This document shows positions 38,980-50,940 of a stretch of DNA of 64,000 nucleotides, one piece after another. Source of the stretch: Saccharomycopsis phalli (taxonomy: Eukaryota > Ascomycota > Saccharomycetes > Ascoideales > Saccharomycopsidaceae). Both the position numbers and the translations under genes were made by a program. Under the pieces are notes generated by a model. That model searched no databases. It saw only the letters and a program-made list of their open reading frames with translations, and was not told the DNA's origin. The stretch covers positions 1,116,001 through 1,180,000 of the forward strand of contig CP073212.1 in assembly GCA_020342235.1 (NCBI GenBank), in the 5' to 3' direction. The first letter of the stretch is position 1. Each line of letters begins with the position of its first letter.

Positions 38980-39721
38980 ATGGCAACTGTTACTCCTCAA
39001 GGTACGTACGAATTGATTGGATAATTGAATACTAATTGAAGTTTTATGGGCACAGCGTTCTAGCGCCGATGTTCCTGAGAAAAACGTCGTTTATTTGACT
39101 GTCAATGTCACTGATCCAACTGGCTTGAAGGTCGAGTTGAAGGAGTCGTCGGTCCATTTGGAAACCGACTCCGACTACAAGGAGAGCAAGAGCACACACT
39201 ACAAATTGCACATTGATCTTTTCAAGGCAATTGATGTCAAGAATTCCAAGTATTACACTTCGAGCGGCAACCACATTCTGTTTGTGCTCCGCAAGGCAGA
39301 AGCCGAGCAGGAGTACTGGCCTCGGCTCACCAAGGAAAAGGTGAAGCTCAACTACATCAAGACCGATTTCGACAAGTGGGTTGACGAGGACGAACAAGAT
39401 GAGAAGGAGGAAGAGGATCCAATGGCTGGTGCTGGCGGTATGCCATTCGGTGGCGCTGCTGGTGGCATGCCATTCGGTGGAGGTGCTGGTGGCATGCCAG
39501 ACTTGAGCGCCATGATGGGAGGTGCTGGTGGTGCTGGTGGCATGCCAGATTTGAGTGCCATGATGGGAGGTGCTGGTGGTGCTGGTGGCATGCCAGATTT
39601 GAGTGCTATGATGGGAGGTGCTGGAATGCCAGATATGAGCAAGTTTGCTGAGGGAAATGAGGAGTTTAGCAGCTCTGACGAGGAGAAGGAGGAGGAGAAG
39701 AAGGTTGAGGAGGTTAAATAG
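38980..39721 (+). CDS. SBA1: Hsp90 co-chaperone p23, spliced
   Basis: Exons 38980-39001 and 39042-39721 (233 aa). The intron of 40 nt is GTACGT ... TACTAAT-TGAAG. Splicing gives MATVTPQVLWAQRSSADVPEKN, matching S. cerevisiae MSDKVINPQVAWAQRSS. The CS domain follows, with the p23 signature EYWPRLTKEKVKLNYIKTDFDKWVDEDEQDE. The C-terminus holds three copies of GGAGGAGGMPDLSAMM (48-bp units) and an acidic tail. It binds ATP-bound Hsp90 and stabilises client complexes. A codon CTG (39278-39280) falls on a Leu conserved in human p23 (SILCCLRK), hinting that CTG means Leu. Heat control is suggested by the upstream HSE. Confidence 0.95.
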
Positions 39722-41212
39722 GAATATAGACTTTGTGATATTGTAAGCTGATGGTTGCAGTGTTCAATGGGTTATTACGTCAATGTTCTGTCGATTTTAC
39801 TGTTTTCAATGATTCAGGAATCTTGCTGTATTGGTTGTGTTTAATTGCAATAGGCACGCTAAGCCATTTCTCAAATGGAACGGTATTTGACGTTTCTGGT
39901 TGGAAATCTGTCAAGCCTATTTGGAAGCACATCAAAATGACAATGATTCCTGCAGTTTTATGGATCATTGGTGGTTTTTTGCGTGGCTGAACGAGTCGAA
40001 GATCCAGAACTAGTAACATGGCAAAATGAGACTGGTGAGAGACTCGTAGTACTATTTATCATGGATGAAATCGGACTTTTAGGAATCAATGGGTGTATTG
40101 ACAATGAGCTTTCTCATGATAAATGGGGCAGTTTTGCGGAGGGATCTGACATGTGAAAATGGCAGTGAAGATATTTAGTAAAGACCAAGGGAATTTGGCA
40201 AATACTTTTTTAAGCATTTTGCGTTTCCCATGGGTGGAGTCTAGTAATCCTGACATGATGATTGACAGTAGTTGGATGAGTTCTAGAAGGCGATGTTGTG
40301 TGAATATTCAGGTATATTTTTCATTTATAATAAGGTATATTTTTCATTTAGAATAGAATGGTTGATTGTGTGACAATATTGATTTTCTAGCTGGCTTTAT
40401 ACCAATTTTTGCCTTTGACTTTGGTCCTGCAACGAGCCATTTACAATTAGCAGTTTGTACAAGTTGGACAGCAGTTTGAAGGACTGTCCGAAGATGGTGT
40501 ATAAATTTGTATTTATATTTAATCCATGGATGAATTTTATTTTTTATTAAATCCATGAGAAATTTTTCTTTTATGTTAACTCATTGAGGTAAATACTACT
40601 TGGTAATAATCAAGTGAAATACAAAGAATCTGCCTTGTATGATTATTGGCCTATACAACAGGAATGATCCAGTGGTAAAAGGATTTACAACAGAGAATTT
40701 AGTATATATTCAAGAAGCAATGTTCAAGAGACAATGTTCAAGAGATAATGCTCAAGAGACAATGTTCAAGAGACAATGTTCAAGAGATAATGCTCAAGAG
40801 ACAATGTTCAAGAGACAATGTTCAAGAGATAATGCTCAAGAGACAATGTTCAAGAGACAATGTTCAAGAGACAATGGTTTATTAAAAGTACAAACACATA
40901 GGCAGAAGCCAGGTGATATGAATAATACAGCACGGGTAAAAATAATGTCAAATACACCATATTCTCTTTGAAATAATTACCTCGAAAGATACGAGGCGTG
41001 CATTTTGCATCATCTTGTATCTCCCAAGACTAATCCCCTCGGGTTTCAATATAGCTATAGTTCTCTTTCGATAGCCAAACAAGTATATTTTAGCTACTTT
41101 ACCAACTCGTATTGCAGTTACTATTTCACAAATGGCTGTATATTAATGTATACTGTAATTGTCTCTTGGTACACCATAATTGTATCTTGGCACACCCAAC
41201 ATCGTCCATGGC
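39722..41212. other. Intergenic between SBA1 and the epimerase gene
   Basis: No supported gene. The tandem repeat at 40709-40876 is listed separately. Confidence 0.5.
40709..40876 (+). repeat. 15-bp minisatellite with 45-bp higher-order period
   Basis: About 11 units of atgttcaagagacaa. Every third unit is the variant atgctcaagagacaa preceded by gataatgct, giving a 45-bp superrepeat. Confidence 0.88.
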
Positions 41213-44157
<2,945 letters not shown>

Positions 44158-44745
44158 ATGCAAGTAAGAGTCCTGGGAAGAAAGAGTAGAGCACGGAGAT
44201 CCAGTAGCGTGGATACACGAGGTGTGAAGAAGCAGCGGCTTGAACCATTGAAGGACGATATCGACTCCAATGAGTTTGTGGATCGGATTTTGAGAAGTTA
44301 CCAGTGTGGGTTTGAGTCAATTCTCAGTAGTGAGAGTCTGTTGTATAACCAGGAGCCGGTTGTTGTTGAAGAGGAGTCGCCAGAACATATTCCCGAAGAG
44401 ATACCAATGGAACACTATTTCCGTCCCAGCATAAGTATGGAGACGGACTTGGAGGAGTACATTTCGTTTGAGGACAGCGAAGAGGGCAGTGATGGTAGCA
44501 GTAGCGAGGAGGAGGCATGTGAAAGTCTTCTGGTGTTTCGGAAGATTTCCCAGTTGGACTATCGGTGCCACGAGAAGTTGAACTTTGCATTGGTGGGTCC
44601 AAAGCCAGAACAGAGGGTGGTGATACGAAGGGGCAGTATGGCACGGAGCAATTTGCCAGGGGTTATTCGGAAGCGGAAGGACAGTGGGAATGTTAATGGG
44701 AATGTGATGGTGGGAAGGGAGATTGGATTGCATGAGTTATTTTAG
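44158..44745 (+). CDS. Uncharacterised basic/acidic protein, 195 aa
   Basis: ATG at 44158. Basic N-terminus (RVLGRKSRARRSSSVDTRGVKK), then DIDSNEFVDRILRSYQCGFESIL, an acidic serine tract (FEDSEEGSDGSSSEEEAC) and a basic C-terminus (RSNLPGVIRKRKDSG). It looks like a small nuclear regulatory protein; no family recognised. A TATATATA run lies 65 bp upstream. The frame is open further upstream but composition there is non-coding-like. Confidence 0.55.
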   Translation: MQVRVLGRKSRARRSSSVDTRGVKKQRLEPLKDDIDSNEFVDRILRSYQCGFESILSSESLLYNQEPVVVEEESPEHIPEEIPMEHYFRPSISMETDLEEYISFEDSEEGSDGSSSEEEACESLLVFRKISQLDYRCHEKLNFALVGPKPEQRVVIRRGSMARSNLPGVIRKRKDSGNVNGNVMVGREIGLHELF

Positions 44746-46346
44746 CTGTATATAATAGGAGAAGACTAATAGAAAATGTATCGGGGTAAGTGTGTAGTGG
44801 GATAATCATTGGTGCGGCACTCATTTGGGTTACTTATTTAGGCCGTGATGACTTTGGATGTGGAATTGCAGAGGATACAGCATGTGGTCAGTGTACTGTG
44901 TATCATGACATGATATTCCTTGGATTTAGATATTTATTTGAAATTTTACATCAATTGCTGATTGTGATTTTACACCAATTGCTGATTGTGATTTTACATC
45001 AATTGCTGATTGTGATTTTACACCAATTGCAAATTTTTGCTGCATTCGCGATCTCTACCAACTTCAGGGCTACGGGGTCAAGATATTTGACTTTAGTGAC
45101 ATCACAATCTATAGCATGTCAAGTTGTTGACGTTTCAATCAGTTTAGGGTGCCTTGGGTCTATCAGGAATGACTCCAAGAGCTCAATGAGTCCCATAATT
45201 TCCACCAAAGTCCAAGACAATAGACTGAAAACTTCAGAACACTTGATTTTCAAAATTACGCCCTGGACATGATACCTCTGCTATAATCACTGAGCAGACC
45301 CAGGCCCTTGGCCATACACTAAAAACCCAACTTGGGCTATCCGACTAAGTTACGTCACTCTGCGCACTAGGCATGTTGAAGCCGGGTCTGACATGAACCT
45401 TCAACATGAACCCAACGAGCACTATCAGATGGGCCAAGAGTAATAGTCAAGAGTCTTTTCCATGCCCTCACTCCAAACATGCTTAGAATTCGACATGTAT
45501 ATTTTCACTTGGGAAGATCCCAAGGCAGCTGAAGAAGAAATTTCTTAGGAAGCTTGCTTCTAGCTATTTGGGATTGGATGCTTTAATTGGAGTGATGTTT
45601 CAGCTGTAAATACAAGGGTTGTAAGGCGTCAAGGAAATGTGTGGGAAGACGGATAAATCCACAATTGTCACTTGGATAAAGCAAATGGAGTGGTGCGAGA
45701 ATTAAGTACATGGAATTGCGATAGAGTAAACGGAGGTAGTATGAGACAATTGGGAGTCATATGAGACAATTAGGGGGTGATTGGAGGTAATATGAGGTAA
45801 TTGGATAAGATAATTGAATGAGACAATTGAAAGTAGCTGGAGGTAATCGGATAAGATTATTAAATGAGACAATCGGAAGTAATCGATAAGACAGTTGGTT
45901 TGTGGTTTAAAATTTAGATAATGTGTAAATTAATCAGACGAATGTGATTGTACAATAGTGAGGAGAAGGAGGAGGAGGAGGAGGAGGAGAGGGAGGCAAA
46001 GTTAAAGAAGATGTGAATAGAAAAAGAAAAATTGTATATACCAACATGTTATCTATACCAACGTGTCATCTATACCAACGTGTTATCAACACCGGGTTAT
46101 CACACTAGTGACACTTGCCCGATATCTGAAAAATGCCCTACAGGGTAAAAAATGTGCCAGTGTATTGAAAAAGTTAAAATGGAAAATGTAGCGTTGCATC
46201 ATTGCAAATGCATTGCTGAGCAGGGGTAATAGCAAACATAAATTCATAACTATATCTCAATTGGATAGAGCAATAGATATTGCCCTTGAATATCCAATTG
46301 GATTGCGCCATTGGATGGTAAGGCCTTATCTTATCTCCCACAGTCG
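44746..46346. other. Repeat-rich intergenic region
   Basis: 25-bp repeats at 44944-45032; degenerate 'gagacaattggaggtaat' reiterations at 45735-45900; a GGA-rich tract at 45958-45996; three ~16-bp 'ctataccaacgtgttat' units at 46030-46090. No gene supported. Confidence 0.6.
44944..45032 (+). repeat. 25-bp tandem repeat, alternating variants
   Basis: Four copies of ttttacaYcaattgctgattgtga with Y alternating t/c/t/c, implying duplication of a 50-bp dimer. Confidence 0.88.
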
Positions 46347-46634
46347 CTATGCAATCTCACGCACAGCCCCAATGCTTGCCAAAATCGATTGAAAATTCTC
46401 AATTCTGAAAATATCACGTGACCCGTCGAGTTCCTGTGCCTGGGCCTTGAAGTCAAGGTCCATGAGATTAAGCGACATTCGAGGTTTGAATGAGGTTTTC
46501 TGGGGCTTGGTTAGTTGGAACTCAAAGGTTTTTTCCAAGCGTTGGATTGTCTTTTGGAAGATCTTTGACTCAATGTGCTGTTGCTGGTCAAAGCGTCTGT
46601 AATTTTTGAATATTCGATCCTGGACAGCAAGCAT
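46347..46634 (-). CDS. Small uncharacterised protein, 95 aa
   Basis: ATG at 46634; the frame continues four codons upstream only to a non-ATG. Helical and basic (VQDRIFKNYRRFDQQQHIES, KIFQKTIQRLEKTFEFQLTK), with a conserved-looking tail (FRIENFQSILASIGAVREIA). The composition is convincingly protein-like, but no family is recognised. A CACGTG occurs inside the coding sequence near 46416. Confidence 0.5.
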   Translation of the reverse strand: MLAVQDRIFKNYRRFDQQQHIESKIFQKTIQRLEKTFEFQLTKPQKTSFKPRMSLNLMDLDFKAQAQELDGSRDIFRIENFQSILASIGAVREIA

Positions 46635-47095
46635 GTGGTTTGGCAAAGCGGACGTATTTTAGTTTAAATAGAGGATGCTTATCTCAAGCGATAATGCATA
46701 AACTGTGGGACACAATGTGGAGTGGAAGTATGATAAGAAATACAGGAAATGGCGGGTGAATTGGAGATAGGAATGAGACGAATAGGAATGGAATAGAATA
46801 GTAATGGAGTAGAATAATAATGGAATAGAATAGTAATGGAATAGAATAGCAATGGAATAGAATAGCAATGGAAACAGAAAATGGTGAGTAAAAGACCACA
46901 CAATGGAGAAACACGTCATTAGTACCAAACATCAATTTTCATGCCTCGTCTTTGTTCCGTTTCCGTGCCGTCCGTCTTGTTCCATTTCCGTGCCGTCCGT
47001 CTTGCTCCATTCCCAGGCTTTTGGACCCGTCCAACTGACATTGCAATCCCATATATTCTTCCAAGTCTACAAAATATCGTATGCATTAATTGATA
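46635..47095. other. Intergenic with a 17-bp minisatellite
   Basis: Six imperfect copies of aatggaatagaatagta at 46780-46875. A duplicated 31-bp unit (ttgttccatttccgtgccgtccgtc type) lies at 46950-47010. Confidence 0.7.
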
Positions 47096-47873
47096 TCAAG
47101 CTCGTAGTCTTTTAAATAACAATATGTGTGGCTCTGGCGCATGCGTCTCATAATGGACCCACCCCAAAGACTGTGTAATTCCTAATCCGCGCCACTCGTC
47201 TTCCAACAATATTCTAAGGGTTCCCGTCTCGCTATTGAAATAGTCCTGTGGGATCACTTTTAGCATTGCCTTGGGGAGCATCACATGTCTAAGTTAGTAT
47301 GTCATGGTGGCAGTGTGTCATGAAGAGAAAAGGGACAATGCCCAAAGGTTGGGAAATGAATAAAAACAAACAAGAAATAGGCAATTGGCATGCGAAGATG
47401 AAGAAAAGAAACAGGAAACCAGGCATGAACATCACGACAACAATGGCCAGTGTAAGACCACGAGACGAGATCACAGGCCAAGAATGAATAAAAGATAATA
47501 AACTAAACAGGAGAAAAAGGCCAAGCTAAACAACAACAGGTGAAGAGCGAGGCGTAAAGACAAACGCAAAGACAAGCGCAATGAAAAGACAAGCTAGAAA
47601 GAGACAAGCTAGACGAAAAAGACAAGCAACAAGACAGGCAAAGCCGCCTTGTGAGAGTCGAAATGTCAGCATGTCCCGGCAAACCAGCTGGAAAATTGCC
47701 AAAAAAAAAGTCACGGAAACCGTCTCCCCAACAAAAATCACTGATATTAACAAGCACACTTACCTATACTCATAGCTGTCGTCTGAGTATCGAGGCGAAT
47801 AATGGATCGACTCTTGGAACTCAAGAACTCTTTCTCTTTCAGCATCACTTAAATACCTTGCCTTCTGGGTCAT
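47096..47873 (-). CDS. CKS1: Cyclin-dependent kinase regulatory subunit, spliced
   Basis: Exons 47764-47873 and 47096-47288 (100 aa). The intron of 475 nt is GTAAGT ... TACTAAC-TTAG. The join [15 protein letters not shown] restores the Cks fold without a gap: [23 protein letters not shown], then [27 protein letters not shown], including the HxPEPH beta-hinge. The protein binds Cdk1 and phosphothreonine sites, promoting multisite phosphorylation and Cdc20/APC function. S. cerevisiae Cks1 is 150 aa with a Gln-rich tail that is missing here, as in most eukaryotes. It shares a 182-bp divergent promoter with HSL7, another cell-cycle gene. Confidence 0.96.
47289..47763 (-). other. CKS1 intron, 475 nt
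   Basis: Purine-rich on the plus strand with repeated 'gacaagctaga' motifs at 47570-47630. No nested gene or RNA recognised. Confidence 0.7.
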
Positions 47874-48055
47874 TCCTGCCTGCTTGTCCAAGTTACAAAC
47901 AGTTGTGGCTGCCACTGAGTGTTTTTGAATGTGGGTTGTTTTTGAAAGTGTGTAGTTTTTACCCGAGTTAATTTCGGCGAAAAACACCCTCACCGATTAC
48001 ATAAAAAGCCAGTGCCAATAGTTGCGATTCTATTTATTTCTCACTGGCTTCCATA

Positions 48056-49630
48056 ATGGACCAGATTGGTTTTGTGACGACTACTCTCGAGTCTCACCAC
48101 TATTACCAGATGATAAATTTCCCCCACTACATACGCTCGGACGGCCCCAGCACGGTCTCTAAAATCTCATTGACTAGTGCTCGGCCATGTTTAAAAAACG
48201 TCCCTAAAATATCGCCACTGGCAAATTTAGTCGCCTCTGGGCCTCGGCATCCCCTGGAATATCCGACAATTCCCCTGCCTCGGCCCAAAATAATTGTCAA
48301 TTGCGCATCAGATGATCTCACCCAGTCACTCACACCACCTTACGACATTTCCATTGCCCTTCCTTGCTCAGAAAAAAAACCGTCTTTTCTCCCATTTACC
48401 TCAATCTACTGCCACACCCACTCCTTGGACTCCTGGAGACGCTTCTTTGCCTCAACAAACCATGACCCAAGATTCAGACCAATTCTCTCCGAGTCGCTCC
48501 TCTCCGATCCAGATTGGAGACTCTGGCAGTTTGAGAACATCGGATTGATCCTCGTGTCGCAAGATAGCTTGCAATTGCTTCAGCACAAGCTTTCTGTCCT
48601 TTTAATGCTGCCAGACTGCCTACTCATTCTCTCGGACTTGTCACCAGCCCTCGACAAACTGCTCTTGGCCCAGATTTTCCAAGCCAGACCTTACACAGAC
48701 ATCCAGAGATTCGCCTACAACTACTTAAACATAAAAATTCCCCCAATGGACCCGCTCAATTGCGACCTTGACGCTTCCTGCTACAACGTCTTCCATATGG
48801 ACTCTGCAAAATACAATGCGTACAAACATGCCGCCAAAACAATAATCAGCAGCAGCAAACACATCTCCAACATTCTCGTTGTCGGAGCTGGTCACGGAGG
48901 CCTTGTTTCCGCATGTCTAGGTCTCGTTCCCGCTTCATGCTTCACTCTAGTGGAAAAAAACCAGGATGCATGCAAAGTTCTTGAGAAAAAGTTCCCAGAG
49001 ATGGAAATAGTTTGCGGCGACTTCCGGACATTGGCAATTACTCCACGGAAATCCACCCTCGTAATCAGCGAACTCTTGGGCTCGTTTGGCTGTAACGAAC
49101 TCGCTCCAGAATGCTTGGCCAGGGCATCTACCACGATGATTCCCAGCAGAGTCACCCTGTGGTTGGTTCCTGGTTACGGGCCCTGTCATTTGAGCGTTGA
49201 TCCCGGGGTGTGTTTGTCTACAAACATAAACGTCTTGGCAGATCCCCAGCCCGCATGGTCATGGGATTGGCCGTCCGATACTGTTTCTGAGAAATCCGCT
49301 CGCTTAAGGTTCAAAATCCCGCTTCAAGTAGTACACGTTCTTTTAGGCTCGTTTTCAGCCCAATTGGCACCCGGAGTAACCCTACTGACTGTGCCAGGGC
49401 TCGAAACAGAAGGGTTGGTGTCGTGGTTTCCAATGGTGTTTCCGTTTGATGAGCCCGTGGTTGTTCCTGATGGCTGCCAGTTTGTGGCGGAAATATCTCG
49501 GAAATTCAATGCCAAATCTGTGTGGTATGAGTGGAAAAGTGAGGTTTGGTCAGGTGATCACATGGTCACACGGACTCCTACGTACAATAGAGGGGGTCAA
49601 ACATGGCTTATATCACGTGACCTACGATAA
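48056..49630 (+). CDS. HSL7: Protein arginine methyltransferase, PRMT5/Hsl7 family
   Basis: 524 aa. N-terminal TIM-barrel-like part (YDISIALPC ... ), then the Rossmann methyltransferase: YNVFHMDSAKY (PRMT5 YEVFEKDPIKY), SAM motif LVVGAGHGGLV (about 274-284; family LGAGRGPLV), acidic VEKN, and double-E loop SELLGSFGCNELAPECL with Glu339 and Glu348. A C-terminal beta-barrel completes the family layout. It is shorter than S. cerevisiae Hsl7 (827 aa) and human PRMT5 (637 aa). The family makes symmetric dimethylarginine; Hsl7 also links the septin ring to Swe1 degradation at G2/M. The Arg in motif I is His here. The divergent neighbour is CKS1. Confidence 0.9.
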   Translation: MDQIGFVTTTLESHHYYQMINFPHYIRSDGPSTVSKISLTSARPCLKNVPKISPLANLVASGPRHPLEYPTIPLPRPKIIVNCASDDLTQSLTPPYDISIALPCSEKKPSFLPFTSIYCHTHSLDSWRRFFASTNHDPRFRPILSESLLSDPDWRLWQFENIGLILVSQDSLQLLQHKLSVLLMLPDCLLILSDLSPALDKLLLAQIFQARPYTDIQRFAYNYLNIKIPPMDPLNCDLDASCYNVFHMDSAKYNAYKHAAKTIISSSKHISNILVVGAGHGGLVSACLGLVPASCFTLVEKNQDACKVLEKKFPEMEIVCGDFRTLAITPRKSTLVISELLGSFGCNELAPECLARASTTMIPSRVTLWLVPGYGPCHLSVDPGVCLSTNINVLADPQPAWSWDWPSDTVSEKSARLRFKIPLQVVHVLLGSFSAQLAPGVTLLTVPGLETEGLVSWFPMVFPFDEPVVVPDGCQFVAEISRKFNAKSVWYEWKSEVWSGDHMVTRTPTYNRGGQTWLISRDLR

Positions 49631-50118
49631 GGGAGCGGGCTCATGAATTAGAACCGCAGTCATTCTCTTCTACAGGGGCACATAACCTATATAGAGGGGA
49701 AAATATATTTTTATTAGGGCTCCGAGTTGCAGAAAGAGGGGATCCAGATAGTGGGTCAACAAAAAAAAAAAAATTACAGGTGGAATAATCGGCGGCACTA
49801 AATTCGGGTCACTACTCCGTGCGCAGGGATTTATCCGAGAGAGAAAAAAAAATTCTCCGAAATGAGTACCTGTTACAAGTAAAAGTCCCCTAGACGAAAA
49901 CCGTGTAACAGCCTTTGATATTCTTTTAGGATAAAGGAAGGCAGCAGGGCCATGCGAATATCGAGTGGATACCAATGTGGATTTTATGCTTGTATGCATG
50001 AATATGCATATCACGATGATTCCAACAAAAGCAAGGATGAATATATATGGGAGGGAATCCCGTTGGTTCCAAAACTTTGTACGACAATTGTTGCACGAGA
50101 AAAAGTATACCTTTGAAT
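49631..50118. other. Intergenic/promoter region of the bHLH gene
   Basis: A12 run at about 49760. ATATATATGG lies at 50041-50050, where an in-frame upstream ATG (50047) sits. CACGTG overlaps the HSL7 stop region near 49614. Confidence 0.4.
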
Positions 50119-50940
50119 ATGGCGACCTTTAAATCATGGATTCCCTCTGAAGACGACGAGTGGTTGGCTAATGCGCTTCACAAGGACACCAAGATGTTTA
50201 ACGACTACGAGTCTGAGAGCTTGTTTCTGAACTACAACTCGTTGACAAACTCGCCAAACTTGACCAACTCGGAGTCATCGCTGTTGAACAGCCTTTGCAA
50301 CTCGATGGTCAACTCACCAATTATCAAGAACGAGTATCTTGTTGAGGAGATTCCTTCGGCGCTTAGCTTGGACAATACCCGGTTAAGCGAGCATATAAAC
50401 ACATCAAAGAGCATGCCGAACTTTGATGCCTTGAAGTTTGGAAGCATGTCGAAAAGCAGCGAAATTGCCTCGTTGGACCAGATTTTGGGCTCAAACCAAA
50501 CTGCAAACGACTTGTCAGCAAACAAGAGCGGCGTCAAGAAGCCAAAGAAGAAGCGGGCTCCTCGGAAGCGCTTGACTGCCGATCAAAAGGAGGCACACAA
50601 CAAGATCGAGAAGCGGTACCGGATCAACATCAACACCAAGATCGCCAATCTCCAGAAGATCATTCCTGGAGTGTCGAACGAAAAGGCTGCATTTACCACG
50701 GGGGACAAGAAACAGTCTGATGAGGAGGAGGAGACACCGAAACTCAACAAGGCGATGATTCTCGAGAAAGCTATTAACTATGTGCTTCATCTCCAGCTGA
50801 CCCACGAGAGCTTACAGAAGCAGAACCAATATATGTTGAACGAGTTGCGAGTTTACAACCCGGGCAAGAACTACGAGGTGGAATTGGAGAAGCTTGAAGT
50901 GCCGTTGGACCACCAAGAGTTTTTGGAGTTGGATATATAA
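50119..50940 (+). CDS. bHLH-zipper transcription factor, SREBP/Tye7 type
   Basis: 273 aa from ATG 50119; an in-frame ATG at 50047 would add 24 residues (Cys-rich, less likely). N-terminus: short acidic motif (SWIPSEDDEWLANAL), then Asn/Ser-rich. The bHLH (about 145-228) has a basic region KRLTADQKEAHNKIEKRYRININTKI with the E-box contacts His160, Glu164 and Arg168, and the diagnostic Tyr167 (RYR) of SREBP-class proteins. An acidic loop (SDEEEETPKLNKAMILEKAINYV) precedes helix 2 and a leucine-zipper-like tail. No membrane segment is seen, so it is Tye7/Hms1/Cph2-like. Tye7 activates glycolytic genes in yeasts; the target set here is inferred. Confidence 0.85.
   Translation: MATFKSWIPSEDDEWLANALHKDTKMFNDYESESLFLNYNSLTNSPNLTNSESSLLNSLCNSMVNSPIIKNEYLVEEIPSALSLDNTRLSEHINTSKSMPNFDALKFGSMSKSSEIASLDQILGSNQTANDLSANKSGVKKPKKKRAPRKRLTADQKEAHNKIEKRYRININTKIANLQKIIPGVSNEKAAFTTGDKKQSDEEEETPKLNKAMILEKAINYVLHLQLTHESLQKQNQYMLNELRVYNPGKNYEVELEKLEVPLDHQEFLELDI

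Noticed and set aside
40639-40971. 110-codon frame of MFKRQCSRDNAQET repeats
   Set aside because: Translation of the 15-bp minisatellite; no sign of selection on protein.
44790-45272. 160-codon plus-strand frame
   Set aside because: Begins at a non-ATG codon and is carried by the 25-bp tandem repeat.
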